64,000 nt of DNA from DATKMK01 sp035541895 (GTDB taxonomy: Bacteria > Desulfobacterota > Binatia > HRBIN30 > JACQVA1): positions 124,001 to 188,000 of the forward strand of contig DATKMK010000119.1 of NCBI GenBank assembly GCA_035541895.1, read 5' to 3'. The translations under genes were made by a program, and so were the position numbers. Below the pieces are notes generated by a model. That model was not told the origin of the DNA, searched no databases, and saw only the letters and a program-made list of their open reading frames with translations. Numbering within the stretch: position 1 is the stretch's first letter; every line of letters begins with the position of its first letter. This document shows, one piece after another, positions 25,494-34,413 of the stretch.

Positions 25494-25519
25494 GGGAGGG
25501 GCTCTTCGGAGCCCCTCCC
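25494..25519 (+). terminator. Very stable UUCG-capped hairpin between sixA and the DUF47 gene
   Basis: A perfect 11-bp stem, GGGAGGGGCTC and GAGCCCCTCCC, closed by TTCG so that the loop reads C(UUCG)G, the classic extra-stable tetraloop. It ends 47 nt before the DUF47 ATG. There is no U-run after it. It may be a transcription terminator or processing signal of the ppx-CHAD-sixA unit, a 5' leader structure, or part of a dispersed repeat. The rest of 25297-25566 shows no gene. Confidence 0.5.
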
Positions 25520-25566
25520 GTCCCCAACTTTACTTGTGCGACGGCCATGTCTATACGGGCGCGGTC

Positions 25567-26196
25567 ATGTTCGCACGCATCTTCCCGAGTGAGGGCAAAG
25601 GGTTCTTCGACTTCTTCGAGCAACACGCGGCCAAAACGCTCGAAGCCGCCAAGTTGCTTCACGAAATGCTCTCGACGCCCGGCGATTTCGCGGCGCGGGC
25701 GCGGCGGATTCAAGAAGTCGAGCATGAAGGCGACGAAATTACGCACCGCGCGGTCGAGACGCTCCACAAGACCTTCGTCACGCCGATCGATCGCGGGGAC
25801 ATTCATCGCCTGATCACACGATTGGATGACATTCTCGATCTCATCGATGCCACCGCGGAGCGAATCTGGCTGTACGGCATCACCACGGTCGATCAGGACG
25901 CCGTCCAACTGGCTGAGGTGCTGGTGCAGGCGGTCACGCAAGTCAACCGCGCCATGGCCGGACTGCGCAACCTCAAGGACCGCAACGCCCTCATCAAGAT
26001 CTGCATGGAGATCAACCGCTTCGAAAACGAAGGCGATACGCTTTTGCGCAGCGCGCTGGCGCGATTGTTCAGCGGTGACAAGGATCCGATTACCATCATC
26101 AAGTTCAAGGAGCTGTACGATTTCCTCGAAGACGCGGTCGATCGTTGTGAGGACGTAGCCAATGTCCTCGAAGGCGTCGCGCTGGAATACGCCTAG
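25567..26196 (+). CDS. DUF47/PhoU-like regulator of Pit transporter
   Basis: A 209-aa all-helical protein of the DUF47 (PhoU-like, YkaA) family. Conserved elements are FFDFFEQHAAKTLEAAKLL near the N-terminus, EHEGDEITHRAVETLHKTF and DLIDATAERIWLYGI. The acidic Glu/Asp clusters resemble the metal-binding triplets of PhoU. Such genes nearly always precede a Pit permease, as here (39-nt gap), and are thought to modulate phosphate uptake. It differs from the true PhoU encoded in the pst operon at 31.1-31.8 kb. Confidence 0.92.
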   Translation: MFARIFPSEGKGFFDFFEQHAAKTLEAAKLLHEMLSTPGDFAARARRIQEVEHEGDEITHRAVETLHKTFVTPIDRGDIHRLITRLDDILDLIDATAERIWLYGITTVDQDAVQLAEVLVQAVTQVNRAMAGLRNLKDRNALIKICMEINRFENEGDTLLRSALARLFSGDKDPITIIKFKELYDFLEDAVDRCEDVANVLEGVALEYA

Positions 26197-26235
26197 GCGG
26201 CGTCGATCGCAGACGCTGGCCGCGTTGGTGGTGGG

Positions 26236-27225
26236 ATGGGTCTGGTCGTTTTCCTCATCGTTGTCGCGCTCGGCTTCGACTTCATGAACGGCTTTCACGA
26301 CGCGGCCAATTCGGTCGCCACGGTGGTGTCGACGCGCGTGTTGACGCCGCGTCAGGCGGTTGCCTGGGCGGCGTTCTTCAATTTCGTGGCGGCCTTTGGT
26401 TTCGGTGTCGCGGTTGCGGCGACCGTCGGTAAGGGCATCATCGACCCCAGTGCCGCGACGCCGCTGGTGGTGTTCGCCGGGCTCGCAGCGGCGATCGTGT
26501 GGGACGTGATTACGTGGCTATACGGACTGCCCACCAGCTCCTCACACGCGCTCATTGCGGGCTTCGCCGGTGCGGCGATCGGCGCGGTCGGTCGCTCGGC
26601 AGTGATCGTACCCGGCGTGTTGAAGGTGGTCCTGTTCATCTTCATCTCACCGGCAGTGGGGTTGGTCATCGGCGTGACCATCATGACGCTGGTGCTGACC
26701 CTCGTGCGTCGGGCAACACCGGCTGCCGTCGACAAGCAGTTTCGGCGGCTGCAGTTGATCTCGGCGGCGCTCTACAGTTTGGGACACGGCACCAACGATG
26801 CGCAAAAGACGATGGGCATCATTGCCGTGCTGCTGTTTTCGTCGGGCTATCTGGGGTCGACCTTCTACGTGCCGTTTTGGGTGGTGCTGCTGTGCCACGC
26901 CGCGATTGCGCTGGGCACGATGTTCGGCGGCTGGCGAGTCGTGAAGACGATGGGGATGCGCATCACCAAGTTGCAACCGATCGGCGGATTTTGTGCCGAA
27001 ACCGCCGGCGCCATCACGATCATCGGCGCGGCGATGGCCGGAATTCCCGTGAGCACGACGCACACGATCACCGGCGCGATCGTCGGCGTCGGCGCCAGCC
27101 GGCGCCTGTCCGCGGTGCGGTGGGGCGTGGCGCGCAACGTCGTGTGGGCGTGGATTCTGACCGTCCCGTGCACCGGTGCGATCGCGATGCTGATCGTCGA
27201 GTTGTTGCGCATCGTCGGGGTCTAG
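26236..27225 (+). CDS. pit: PiT-family inorganic phosphate permease
   Basis: A 329-aa inner-membrane symporter with about ten spans. The two PiT signature repeats are GFDFMNGFHDAANSVATVVS near residues 13-32 and SLGHGTNDAQKTMGIIAVLL near residue 180, with the typical GIPVSTTHTITGAIVG near the C-terminus. It is a low-affinity, constitutive phosphate or metal-phosphate carrier by family knowledge, complementing the high-affinity Pst system encoded nearby. A sulfate permease of the same superfamily is an alternative, less likely next to DUF47. Confidence 0.93.
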   Translation: MGLVVFLIVVALGFDFMNGFHDAANSVATVVSTRVLTPRQAVAWAAFFNFVAAFGFGVAVAATVGKGIIDPSAATPLVVFAGLAAAIVWDVITWLYGLPTSSSHALIAGFAGAAIGAVGRSAVIVPGVLKVVLFIFISPAVGLVIGVTIMTLVLTLVRRATPAAVDKQFRRLQLISAALYSLGHGTNDAQKTMGIIAVLLFSSGYLGSTFYVPFWVVLLCHAAIALGTMFGGWRVVKTMGMRITKLQPIGGFCAETAGAITIIGAAMAGIPVSTTHTITGAIVGVGASRRLSAVRWGVARNVVWAWILTVPCTGAIAMLIVELLRIVGV

Positions 27226-27301
27226 TTCGCTTCGCGGTTCCTCGTTTGTCGAGACGATTCGACTGGCGAGTCGATTGTCGTCGGGATATCACCCGACTGT
27301 G

Positions 27302-28081
27302 ATGACGCAGATGACAACGCAGACGTGGGACCCTGAACGCTATGCGCGCAATGCGCGCTTCGTCGCCGATCTCGGCATGCCGGTGGTGGAACTGCTTGCC
27401 CCGAGACCGGGCGAGCGCATTCTCGATCTCGGCTGCGGCGACGGAGCGCTGACGGAGAAGCTGGTTGCGATGGGGTGCGACGTTGTCGGTGTCGACGGGA
27501 GCCGCGAGCAAATCGCGGCCGCGTGCGCACGGGGGCTCGATGCCCGCGTGACGGACGGTCAGGCGCTCACCTTTCGCGACGAGTTCGATGCGGTCTTCAG
27601 CAACGCGGCGATGCATTGGATGAAGCGCGCGGATGAGGTGATCGCCGGCGTATGGCGCGCGCTCAAGCCCGGTGGTCGTTTCGTCGCGGAGTTCGGCGGT
27701 CACCGCTGTGTCGAGACCATTCGCGGCGCCCTCATCGGTGCGCTCGATCGCCGCGGCATCAATGGCGCGGCGATCGACCCCTGGTATTTTCCGACCGTCG
27801 ACGACTACCGCGCGCGACTTGCCCGCGGCGGCTTTGCGGTCCGGTCGATCGCACTGATCCCGCGGCCGACCCCGTTGCCGGGCGACATCACCGGCTGGCT
27901 GGAAACGTTCGCGGAGAGTTTCAGCGCGACGTTGCCGGCGAGCGAGCGGCCGGCCTACGTGGCTGAAGTCCGCGACGCGCTGCGCCCGAAGCTCTGTGAC
28001 GCGGCGGGCCGCTGGACAGCCGACTATGTTCGGCTTCGCTTCGCGGCGATCAAGCCGCCGACCGCACCGGCCGCGCGGTGA
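27302..28081 (+). CDS. SAM-dependent methyltransferase (trans-aconitate methyltransferase-like)
   Basis: A 259-aa class I methyltransferase. The SAM site is GERILDLGCGDGALTEKLV near residues 40-58, followed by VVGVDGSREQI and FDAVFSNAAMHWMK, a pattern shared with trans-aconitate and malonyl-ACP methyltransferases. The substrate is not predictable. Several starts are close together (27275, 27302 and 27311); the ATG at 27302 is a compromise. An 18-bp symmetric sequence, GTCGGG-ATATCA-CCCGAC, ends just before it. Confidence 0.85.
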   Translation: MTQMTTQTWDPERYARNARFVADLGMPVVELLAPRPGERILDLGCGDGALTEKLVAMGCDVVGVDGSREQIAAACARGLDARVTDGQALTFRDEFDAVFSNAAMHWMKRADEVIAGVWRALKPGGRFVAEFGGHRCVETIRGALIGALDRRGINGAAIDPWYFPTVDDYRARLARGGFAVRSIALIPRPTPLPGDITGWLETFAESFSATLPASERPAYVAEVRDALRPKLCDAAGRWTADYVRLRFAAIKPPTAPAAR

Positions 28082-28089
28082 GCCGATGG

Positions 28090-28461
28090 TTACAGCTTCG
28101 CGTCCATTTGTCGCAGACGTCGGACCAACGTGCGCATCAACTGGAGTGCGAAGAATGGCGTCTGCTGAACGAGATAGGTGAAGCGCTGCTCGTTGATCGG
28201 AACCAGCTCACAGTCGCTGCGTGTTACCGCGCTGGCACTCCGGGTCGCGTGGTCGATCAACGCCATCTCGCCGAAGAAGTCGCCGGGGCCCACCGTCTCG
28301 ACAACCGTTCCGTGGACGACGATGTCGACCGTACCTTCCTTCACGCCGTACATGAGTTTTCCGGGGTCGCCCTCCTTGAAGACGCAATGGCCCGGTGGAA
28401 GCTTTTCGGTGTCTTCCGCGAAGCGAAATAGCGACCGATTTGGCTCTGCTGATGTGGTCAT
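28090..28461 (-). CDS. Stand-alone cyclic-nucleotide-binding (CRP-like) domain protein
   Basis: A 123-aa protein consisting only of a cNMP-binding beta-roll. Features are PPGHCVFKEGDPGKLMYGV, the phosphate-binding cassette region PGDFFGEMALIDHATRSASA (the canonical PBC has RxA or RSA here, and RSAS is present), and a C-terminal helix. There is no DNA-binding or enzymatic domain. It may act as a small second-messenger receptor. It lies between a convergent methyltransferase gene and phoR, 48 nt after the phoR stop on the same strand, so it may be the last gene of the pho operon. Confidence 0.85.
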   Translation of the reverse strand: MTTSAEPNRSLFRFAEDTEKLPPGHCVFKEGDPGKLMYGVKEGTVDIVVHGTVVETVGPGDFFGEMALIDHATRSASAVTRSDCELVPINEQRFTYLVQQTPFFALQLMRTLVRRLRQMDAKL

Positions 28462-28509
28462 GACAGTCTCCTTGCAACAGATTCGCGAGGTCTCCTCGGC
28501 CGTCGCCGA

Positions 28510-30330
28510 TCAGGTGTTGGTGTCGGTATCCGACACCGGCAGAAACACGTGGACACAGGTGCCGCGGCCGAGCTCGCTTTCGATGTGGAGCCGCGCACCG
28601 TGCGCTTGCACGATGTGCTTGACGATCGCCAAGCCGAGTCCGGTGCCGCCGAGTTCGCGCGAGCGGGCTTTATCGACGCGATAGAATCGCTCGGTCAGGC
28701 GGGGCAGATCTTGCGCCGGGATGCCGATGCCGGTGTCGCGTACGCAGATCTCGATCATGCGGCCGTTGTCGTGCGGCGCAGCCAATCGAGCGGCGATCGT
28801 GATCCGTCCGCCTGCCGGCGTGTATTTGACCGCGTTGTCGACGAGATTCACCAGCACCTGCTCGATGCGGTCGGGATCGGCATGAATACTGGGCAGATCG
28901 GCAGGAATCTCGGCGCGGAGATCGACCTGACCGTCGACCGCGCGACTCCGCAGCGCTTCGAGCACGGCCTCCACGGTGGGCGCGACCGGCATGGTGATGG
29001 GTTGGATTTCGGTGCGGCCGAGTTCGAGATCAGAGAGCGTGAGCAGATCGTTGGTCAGCCGGGTCAAGCGTTCGGAGTGGCGTTCGATGACGCCGACGAA
29101 CTTGCGCGCCAACTGGGGATCATCGAGCGCGCCCGCTTGCAAAGTTTCGGCATACCCGCGAATCGCCGTCAGCGGCGTTCGTAGTTCGTGCGACACATTG
29201 GCCACGAAGTCGCGGCGCGTGGTTTCCAGTTTCTTCAACTCGGTGATGTCGTGGAAGACCAGGATGAACAGTGGCGTGGTGCCGTCGAGGTCGGCGATCG
29301 GCGTCGCGGTCACTTGCAGGCTGAGCCCTTCGTGCAACGTCACCTCGCGGATCACCGGCGGTTCGCAATCGCCGCGCATTACTTCACGCACGAGCCCGCG
29401 CAAGTCGGGATCGCGCGACACGGCGATGAGCGGCGTGCCCACGAGGGTTTCGTTGGCGGTGAGTCCGAAGAGCTGCTCGGCGCAGCGGTTGGACAGCCGG
29501 ATGATGCCGTCGCGATCGATGACGAGTACTCCCTCCACCATGCTGCGCAGAATGGCCGCGAGTTTCCCTTGCTCTTCCTGCGCGCTGTCGAGTCGTGCGT
29601 TCAAGGTCTGCGCCATGGTGACGAGATCACGTTCGAGCCGGCCGAGGTCGTCCGCACCCTCCGCGGCGAGCAATGGCGGCGACTCGCCGCGGGTCACCGC
29701 GCTCGTGAACTCGGTGAGGCGGGTCAGACGTTGAGATATCCGGCGTGAGAGGCTGAGCGCCGGCCACAGGGCGGCGAGCGCGGCGATGCCGAGGCCGCTC
29801 CAGATCGCGGCGCGGGTGCGCCCGCGCGCGCCGTCGATCATCTCCATCGGAACCGCCAGGCGAACGACCCGCTGGTCGCTTCCGCGCTCTTGTCTCCACG
29901 CGCGGTAGAACAGTCGACGATTGACGCTTGCGCTCAGACGCGCACTCTGACCGTCCCCATCACTCCAGGCGGCCCGCACCTCGGGACGACCGCCGTGGTT
30001 TTCCAGGCGAGCTGACGGGGTGTCGGAGTCGCCGATGACCGTGCCGTCGGGCAGGATGACGGTGATGCGCGCGCCCACCGTGGCGGCCAACTCGGCGCAG
30101 CGGCGATCCAATGGTTCACCGCTCAGGTCCCACGGCAACAACGCGCCGGCCAAGTGGGCTTGTCGCAGCACCTCGTCCGCCAGGGTGTCGAGGTAGAGCT
30201 GTTCGACCACGCGATCGCTGTAGAGGTAGAGAGCCGCGGCGACGGCGAGCAGCGTGAACAAGTAGGGCGCGACCAGCCGCCCGATCAAACTACGATTCCA
30301 ACGCACGGTCGTTGAACTTGTAGCCGACAC
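28510..30330 (-). CDS. phoR: Phosphate regulon sensor histidine kinase PhoR
   Basis: A 606-aa membrane kinase. TM1 is at about residues 15-40, followed by a periplasmic region of about 130 residues, TM2 (AAIWSGLGIAALAALWPALS), a HAMP-like linker and a PAS domain (EGVLVIDRDGIIRLSNRCAE). Then come HisKA with FVANVSHELRTPLTAIRGYA and HATPase_c with LVNLVDNAVKYTPAGG and DTGIGIPAQDLP. The GTG at 30330 overlaps the end of phoB by 41 nt; GTG at 30306 is an alternative. It phosphorylates PhoB when phosphate is scarce, sensed through PstSCAB-PhoU. The periplasmic domain is larger than in E. coli PhoR, as in many non-enteric homologs. Confidence 0.92.
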   Translation of the reverse strand: MSATSSTTVRWNRSLIGRLVAPYLFTLLAVAAALYLYSDRVVEQLYLDTLADEVLRQAHLAGALLPWDLSGEPLDRRCAELAATVGARITVILPDGTVIGDSDTPSARLENHGGRPEVRAAWSDGDGQSARLSASVNRRLFYRAWRQERGSDQRVVRLAVPMEMIDGARGRTRAAIWSGLGIAALAALWPALSLSRRISQRLTRLTEFTSAVTRGESPPLLAAEGADDLGRLERDLVTMAQTLNARLDSAQEEQGKLAAILRSMVEGVLVIDRDGIIRLSNRCAEQLFGLTANETLVGTPLIAVSRDPDLRGLVREVMRGDCEPPVIREVTLHEGLSLQVTATPIADLDGTTPLFILVFHDITELKKLETTRRDFVANVSHELRTPLTAIRGYAETLQAGALDDPQLARKFVGVIERHSERLTRLTNDLLTLSDLELGRTEIQPITMPVAPTVEAVLEALRSRAVDGQVDLRAEIPADLPSIHADPDRIEQVLVNLVDNAVKYTPAGGRITIAARLAAPHDNGRMIEICVRDTGIGIPAQDLPRLTERFYRVDKARSRELGGTGLGLAIVKHIVQAHGARLHIESELGRGTCVHVFLPVSDTDTNT

Positions 30331-31045
30331 CGCGCACGGTGACGATCAGTTCGGGATTGGCGTCGTCGCGCTCGATCCGGGCGCGTAGGCGGCGCACGTG
30401 CACGTCGACGGTGCGCGGCTCGACGTAGGTATCTTGTCCCCACACCAGGTCGAGGATCTGCAGCCGGTCGTAGACCCGATTGGGCGAGCGGACGAAGAAG
30501 CGCAGCAATTCGAACTCGCGCAACGACAACTCGATCGGCCGGCCGTCGAGGGTGACTTCGTACGTGTCGAAGTCGACGCGCAGGCGACCCTTCTGGTACA
30601 CGTCGTGCGGTCGTTCGAGTTCCGGGCCGTAGGAGCGCCGCAGCACCGCGCGTACCCGCGCCACCAGCTCGCGCGGACTGAACGGTTTGGTGACGTAATC
30701 GTCGGCCCCCATCTCGAGACCGAGCACACGGTCGACCTCCGCGGCGCGCGCGGTCAGCATCACGATCGGGACACCCGTGGTGGCGGATTCATTGCGCAGT
30801 CGGCGGCAGACATCGAGCCCCGACATGCCCGGCAGCATGAGGTCGAGAATGATCAGCGCCGGCACCCGTTGCTGGATCAATTCCAGCGCCTTCTCGCCAT
30901 CCGCCACGACGGACGGAGCGAAGCCCTCTTGTTCGAGGTGGTAACGCACCAACTCGGCGATATCGGGCTCATCTTCGACGACGAGAACGCGCTGCCGGTC
31001 GCCGGTAGTCGGGTTCGGCAGACTCGCCGGTGCGGCAGCTTTCAT
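30290..31045 (-). CDS. phoB: Phosphate regulon response regulator PhoB
   Basis: A 251-aa OmpR/PhoB-type regulator. The receiver domain has VLVVEDEPDIAELVRYHLEQ, phospho-Asp in LIILDLMLPGMSGLD and Lys in VTKPFSPRELVARV. The winged-helix domain has LSLREFELLRFFVRSPNRVY and TVDVHVRRLRARIE. A short extra N-terminus of about 18 residues precedes the receiver. Target boxes consistent with PhoB binding occur in this window at 34396-34413 and, more weakly, 37101-37118. It sits 5 nt after phoU. Confidence 0.94.
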   Translation of the reverse strand: MKAAAPASLPNPTTGDRQRVLVVEDEPDIAELVRYHLEQEGFAPSVVADGEKALELIQQRVPALIILDLMLPGMSGLDVCRRLRNESATTGVPIVMLTARAAEVDRVLGLEMGADDYVTKPFSPRELVARVRAVLRRSYGPELERPHDVYQKGRLRVDFDTYEVTLDGRPIELSLREFELLRFFVRSPNRVYDRLQILDLVWGQDTYVEPRTVDVHVRRLRARIERDDANPELIVTVRGVGYKFNDRALES

Positions 31046-31050
31046 GGCGG

Positions 31051-31764
31051 CTAGACTGACGGTGGAATGTGATCCAAATGTCGAATGCTCTTACCGCGGA
31101 CCATGAACACCACCATTTCGGAAATGTTGGTGGAATGATCGGCAATGCGCTCGAGGTATTTAGCGATGAATAGCAGGCGGATCGCGCGCGTGATCGTCTG
31201 GGGCGACTCGATCATGTAGGAGCTGAGTTCTCGGAACAGTTGATTGGTCAGATCATCGATCGCGTCGTCGTCTCGGCACACCTTCAGTGCCAGGTCGACA
31301 TCCTCGCGGACGAACGCGTCGAGACTTTCGCGCAGCATCGTGCGGGCGATGTCCGCCATCCGCGGGATGTCGATCAACGGCTTGAGTTGCGGCTCCTGGT
31401 TGAGTTCCAGCGTCCGCTCGCAAATGTTGACCGCCATGTCGCCGATCCGCTCGATGTCGGTGGTAATCTTGAGCGCGGTGGTGATCAGGCGCAGGTCTTT
31501 CGCGGTCGGCTGATGCAGGGCGAGCAGACGCAAGCATAGATCGTCGATCTCGACGTCGAGGCGATTGACGGTGTGATCCGTCTCGATGGTCATGCGCGCC
31601 CTCTGGTCGTCGCGCTGGACCAACGCCGAGATGGCGTTGCCGATTTGCTTCTCGACCAATCCGCCCATTTCGAGGATCTTGACGTTGAGCTCTTGCAGCT
31701 CGGCGTCGTAGTGGCGATCGGTATGTTGTCGTGCTTCCACGCGTGCCTCCCCCGCCTCAGCCAA
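31051..31764 (-). CDS. phoU: Phosphate transport regulator PhoU
   Basis: A 237-aa two-domain helical protein. Each half carries the PhoU metal-binding signature: LITTALKITTDIERIGDMAV in the first and AIRLLFIAKYLERIADHSTN in the second. It couples the Pst transporter to PhoR and damps Pho signalling when phosphate is sufficient. The start overlaps the pstB stop by 8 nt. It is intact and of usual length. Confidence 0.95.
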   Translation of the reverse strand: MAEAGEARVEARQHTDRHYDAELQELNVKILEMGGLVEKQIGNAISALVQRDDQRARMTIETDHTVNRLDVEIDDLCLRLLALHQPTAKDLRLITTALKITTDIERIGDMAVNICERTLELNQEPQLKPLIDIPRMADIARTMLRESLDAFVREDVDLALKVCRDDDAIDDLTNQLFRELSSYMIESPQTITRAIRLLFIAKYLERIADHSTNISEMVVFMVRGKSIRHLDHIPPSV

Positions 31765-32518
31765 AGCGACCGGTGATGTAGTCTTCGGTCTCTTTCTTCT
31801 CCGGCGTCGTGAAAAGCTTCTCGGTCGAGCCGAATTCTACAAGCTCGCCGAGATACATGAAAGCGGTGAAGTCGGAGACGCGGGCCGCCTGCTGCATACT
31901 GTGCGTCACGATCACGATGGTGTACTTTTCCTTCAGTTCGTGAATGAGGGCTTCGATTTTCGCCGTCGCGATCGGGTCGAGCGCCGAACACGGCTCGTCC
32001 ATCAGCACCACTTCCGGCTCGACCGCCAACGCGCGCGCGATGCACAGGCGCTGCTGCTGGCCGCCGGAGATGCTCACCCCCGACGCGTGGAGAATGTCCT
32101 TGACCTCGTCCCACAACGCGGCTTGACGCAGGCTGCGTTCGGCGATCGCGGCCAGCTCGCTGCGTGACAGCCGCGCACGATTCAGCCGCAAGCCGGACAC
32201 CGTGTTGTCGAAGATCGACATCGTCGGAAATGGATTCGGCCGCTGAAACACCATGCCGACCTTCGCGCGCACCTGCACCGGGTCGACCCCCGCGGCATAA
32301 ATGTCCTCGTTGTCGAGCAGGACCTGGCCTGCGACGCGCGCCCCCGGCACCACCTCGTGCATGCGATTCAGACAGCGAATGAACGTCGACTTGCCGCACC
32401 CGGACGGACCGATGATGGCGGTTACCGCGCCGGTGGGCACGGCGAGGTTCAGATCTTTGACGGCGTGAAAGCCTCCGAACCAAGCGTTGAGGCCCGCTAC
32501 TTCCAATTTGTTGCTCAT
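31757..32518 (-). CDS. pstB: Phosphate ABC transporter ATPase PstB
   Basis: A 253-aa ATPase energising phosphate import. Walker A is GPSGCGKST, the Q-loop is VFQRPNPFP, which is highly diagnostic of PstB, the signature is ISGGQQQRLCIARALA, Walker B is EVVLMDEPCSALDP, and the switch His is in VTHSMQQA. The ATG at 32518 is 11 nt after the pstA stop. All family residues are present. Confidence 0.97.
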   Translation of the reverse strand: MSNKLEVAGLNAWFGGFHAVKDLNLAVPTGAVTAIIGPSGCGKSTFIRCLNRMHEVVPGARVAGQVLLDNEDIYAAGVDPVQVRAKVGMVFQRPNPFPTMSIFDNTVSGLRLNRARLSRSELAAIAERSLRQAALWDEVKDILHASGVSISGGQQQRLCIARALAVEPEVVLMDEPCSALDPIATAKIEALIHELKEKYTIVIVTHSMQQAARVSDFTAFMYLGELVEFGSTEKLFTTPEKKETEDYITGRFG

Positions 32519-32529
32519 GCTATCCGGGC

Positions 32530-33372
32530 CTACACCGCGGATCGAAATTGGCCGCGCGTCATGAAGCGCACGGCGAGACTCGTGACGAAGATGAGACTGA
32601 GCAACACCAGCGCCCCCGCCCACGCTTGGCGATGCCAATCGTCGAACGGCGAGATCGCGTAGGTGTAGATTTGGACCGGCAGCGAGGCGATCGGACCACC
32701 CAGCCCGTGATGCCAGAACTGATTGCCGAACGCCGTGAACAGCAGCGGGGCCGTCTCTCCGGCGATGCGGGCGATTGCGAGCATGGCGCCGGTGATGATG
32801 CCACCGCGTGCGGTGCGCAGCATCACCCAAATGGTGGTGCGCCACGCCGGCACGCCGAGCGCGAGCGCCGCCTCGCGCAGCGAGCCCGGGACCAACCGCA
32901 GCATCTCTTCAGTGGTCCGTGCGACGATCGGCAGCATGATCACGGCGAGCGCAGCGCCACCCGCGTAGGCGGAGAAGCCGTGCATCGGCAGCACGATCAA
33001 GGTGTACGCGTAAATGCCGATCACGATCGAGGGAACTCCGTTCAGCACATCAGCGCAAAAGCGGACGAACCAGCCGAAGCGCGTATGACCGTACTCGGAC
33101 AAGTAGACGCCGGCGAAGATTCCGACCGGCAGGCCGAGCGTGCATGCGAGCGCGATCAAGGTGATCGTCCCGACGATGGCGTTGGCCATCCCGCCGCCCG
33201 ATTCGCCCACGGGTTTGGGCAGTTGGGTGAAGAAACTCCAGTTCAACGAGGAGAGTCCCTTGGCCAACAGGTACCCGAAGATGAGCAGCAGTGGAACCAA
33301 CACGGCCACGGTGCACAGAACCGCCGCGCTCTGGAGCAGCCAATTGACCAGCCGACGGCGTCGATAGTGCAT
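32530..33372 (-). CDS. pstA: Phosphate ABC transporter permease PstA
   Basis: A 280-aa inner-membrane permease with about six spans. The EAA-loop region is LRLVPGSLREAALALGVPAW. The second conserved motif is ARIAGETAPLLFTAFGNQFW. The ATG overlaps the pstC stop codon by one base (TGATG), so translation is coupled. It forms the channel with PstC. Confidence 0.96.
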   Translation of the reverse strand: MHYRRRRLVNWLLQSAAVLCTVAVLVPLLLIFGYLLAKGLSSLNWSFFTQLPKPVGESGGGMANAIVGTITLIALACTLGLPVGIFAGVYLSEYGHTRFGWFVRFCADVLNGVPSIVIGIYAYTLIVLPMHGFSAYAGGAALAVIMLPIVARTTEEMLRLVPGSLREAALALGVPAWRTTIWVMLRTARGGIITGAMLAIARIAGETAPLLFTAFGNQFWHHGLGGPIASLPVQIYTYAISPFDDWHRQAWAGALVLLSLIFVTSLAVRFMTRGQFRSAV

Positions 33373-34295
33373 CAGGCCATCTTCGCGGTGCCGGTGGCAC
33401 CGACGCTCCACACTAGCAAACGGGCCAGGACGTTGATCGTGATGGTGACAAGCAGGAGGACGAGCCCGATCTCGACCAGTGCCTGGACGTAGAGGTCATA
33501 GGTCGCCTCGCTGAACTCATTGGCGATTACACTCGCCATTGTGCTGCCCGGTGCGAACAAGGACGCCGCGATCTCCGGTCGGTTGCCGATGACCATCGTC
33601 ACCGCCATCGTTTCTCCAACCGCGCGGCCGAGTCCCAAGATGACGGCGCCTACCAAACCGGTACGGCCGTACGGCAGTACCGCGACCCGCATCATCTCCC
33701 AGCGCGTTGCGCCCAACGCCAAGGCGGCCTCCCGTTGCGCCGTCGGCACGGCGCGAAACACTTCGTGGGCGACCGATGTGATGTAGGGCACCGTCATTAC
33801 CGCCAGGATCATCGAGGCGGTCAGCATCCCGACTCCGTATTTCGGGCCTTGAAACAGGGGCAGAAAACCCAACGTCGCTTCGAGCGCCGGGGCGATCGCG
33901 TTGCGCACCCACGGCACCAACACGAAGATGCCCCACAAACCGAAGACGACGCTCGGGATGGTGGCGAGCAGTTCGACCAGGAACGAGACCGGCGCACGCA
34001 ACCATGAGGGGGCCATTTCGCTCAGAAAGATCGCGGTCCCGATGCTCAACGGCACCGCCTGAAGCAATGCGAGGATGGACGAGACGATGGTGCCGTAAAT
34101 GAACGGGAGCGCGCCGAATTCCTTGGCGACGGGGTCCCACGCCGAACTGGTCAGAAATCCCCAACCAAATTGCCGAATCGACCCGGCGGATTCGAAGGTT
34201 AGGACGAGCCCAATCGATACGAACACCCCCACCAAGACCAGCGCCAGAAACGCCGTGAGCGATTTGAACAGGCGATCACCGAGATTGAGGCGCAT
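33372..34295 (-). CDS. pstC: Phosphate ABC transporter permease PstC
   Basis: A 307-aa permease with six predicted spans. Typical PstC features are FGWGFLTSSAWDPVAKEFGA, PFIYGTIVSSILAL and the EAA loop VPTAQREAALALGATRWEMM with RAVGETMAVTMVIGN. A longer frame is open upstream to 34430, but a Pho box and -10 lie at 34380-34413. I therefore use the ATG at 34295, which begins a typical N-terminus (MRLNLGDRLFKSL). An ATG at 34364 is an alternative. Confidence 0.92.
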   Translation of the reverse strand: MRLNLGDRLFKSLTAFLALVLVGVFVSIGLVLTFESAGSIRQFGWGFLTSSAWDPVAKEFGALPFIYGTIVSSILALLQAVPLSIGTAIFLSEMAPSWLRAPVSFLVELLATIPSVVFGLWGIFVLVPWVRNAIAPALEATLGFLPLFQGPKYGVGMLTASMILAVMTVPYITSVAHEVFRAVPTAQREAALALGATRWEMMRVAVLPYGRTGLVGAVILGLGRAVGETMAVTMVIGNRPEIAASLFAPGSTMASVIANEFSEATYDLYVQALVEIGLVLLLVTITINVLARLLVWSVGATGTAKMA

Positions 34296-34379
34296 GGACG
34301 GAACGAGCGTACCGGAGACCGGCAACGTCAACTCGGCGCTCGGGTTCTTGATACCATTCACCATCGGCGGGTGAAGAGG

Positions 34380-34413
34380 TGTATAGCAACCGATTGTTAC
34401 AGGAGTATTACAG
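34380..34413 (-). promoter_or_regulatory. Pho box plus -10 driving pstC and downstream pho genes
   Basis: On the minus strand, CTGTAAT-ACTC-CTGTAAC gives two 7-bp direct repeats 11 bp apart, as in the PhoB consensus (CTGTCAT repeats). Exactly 10 bp downstream lies TATACA, a good -10 hexamer at 34380-34385. This matches the layout of PhoB-activated promoters, where the box replaces the -35. It sits in the 182-bp gap between pstS and pstC, so pstCAB-phoU-phoB-phoR can be transcribed apart from pstS. Confidence 0.75.
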
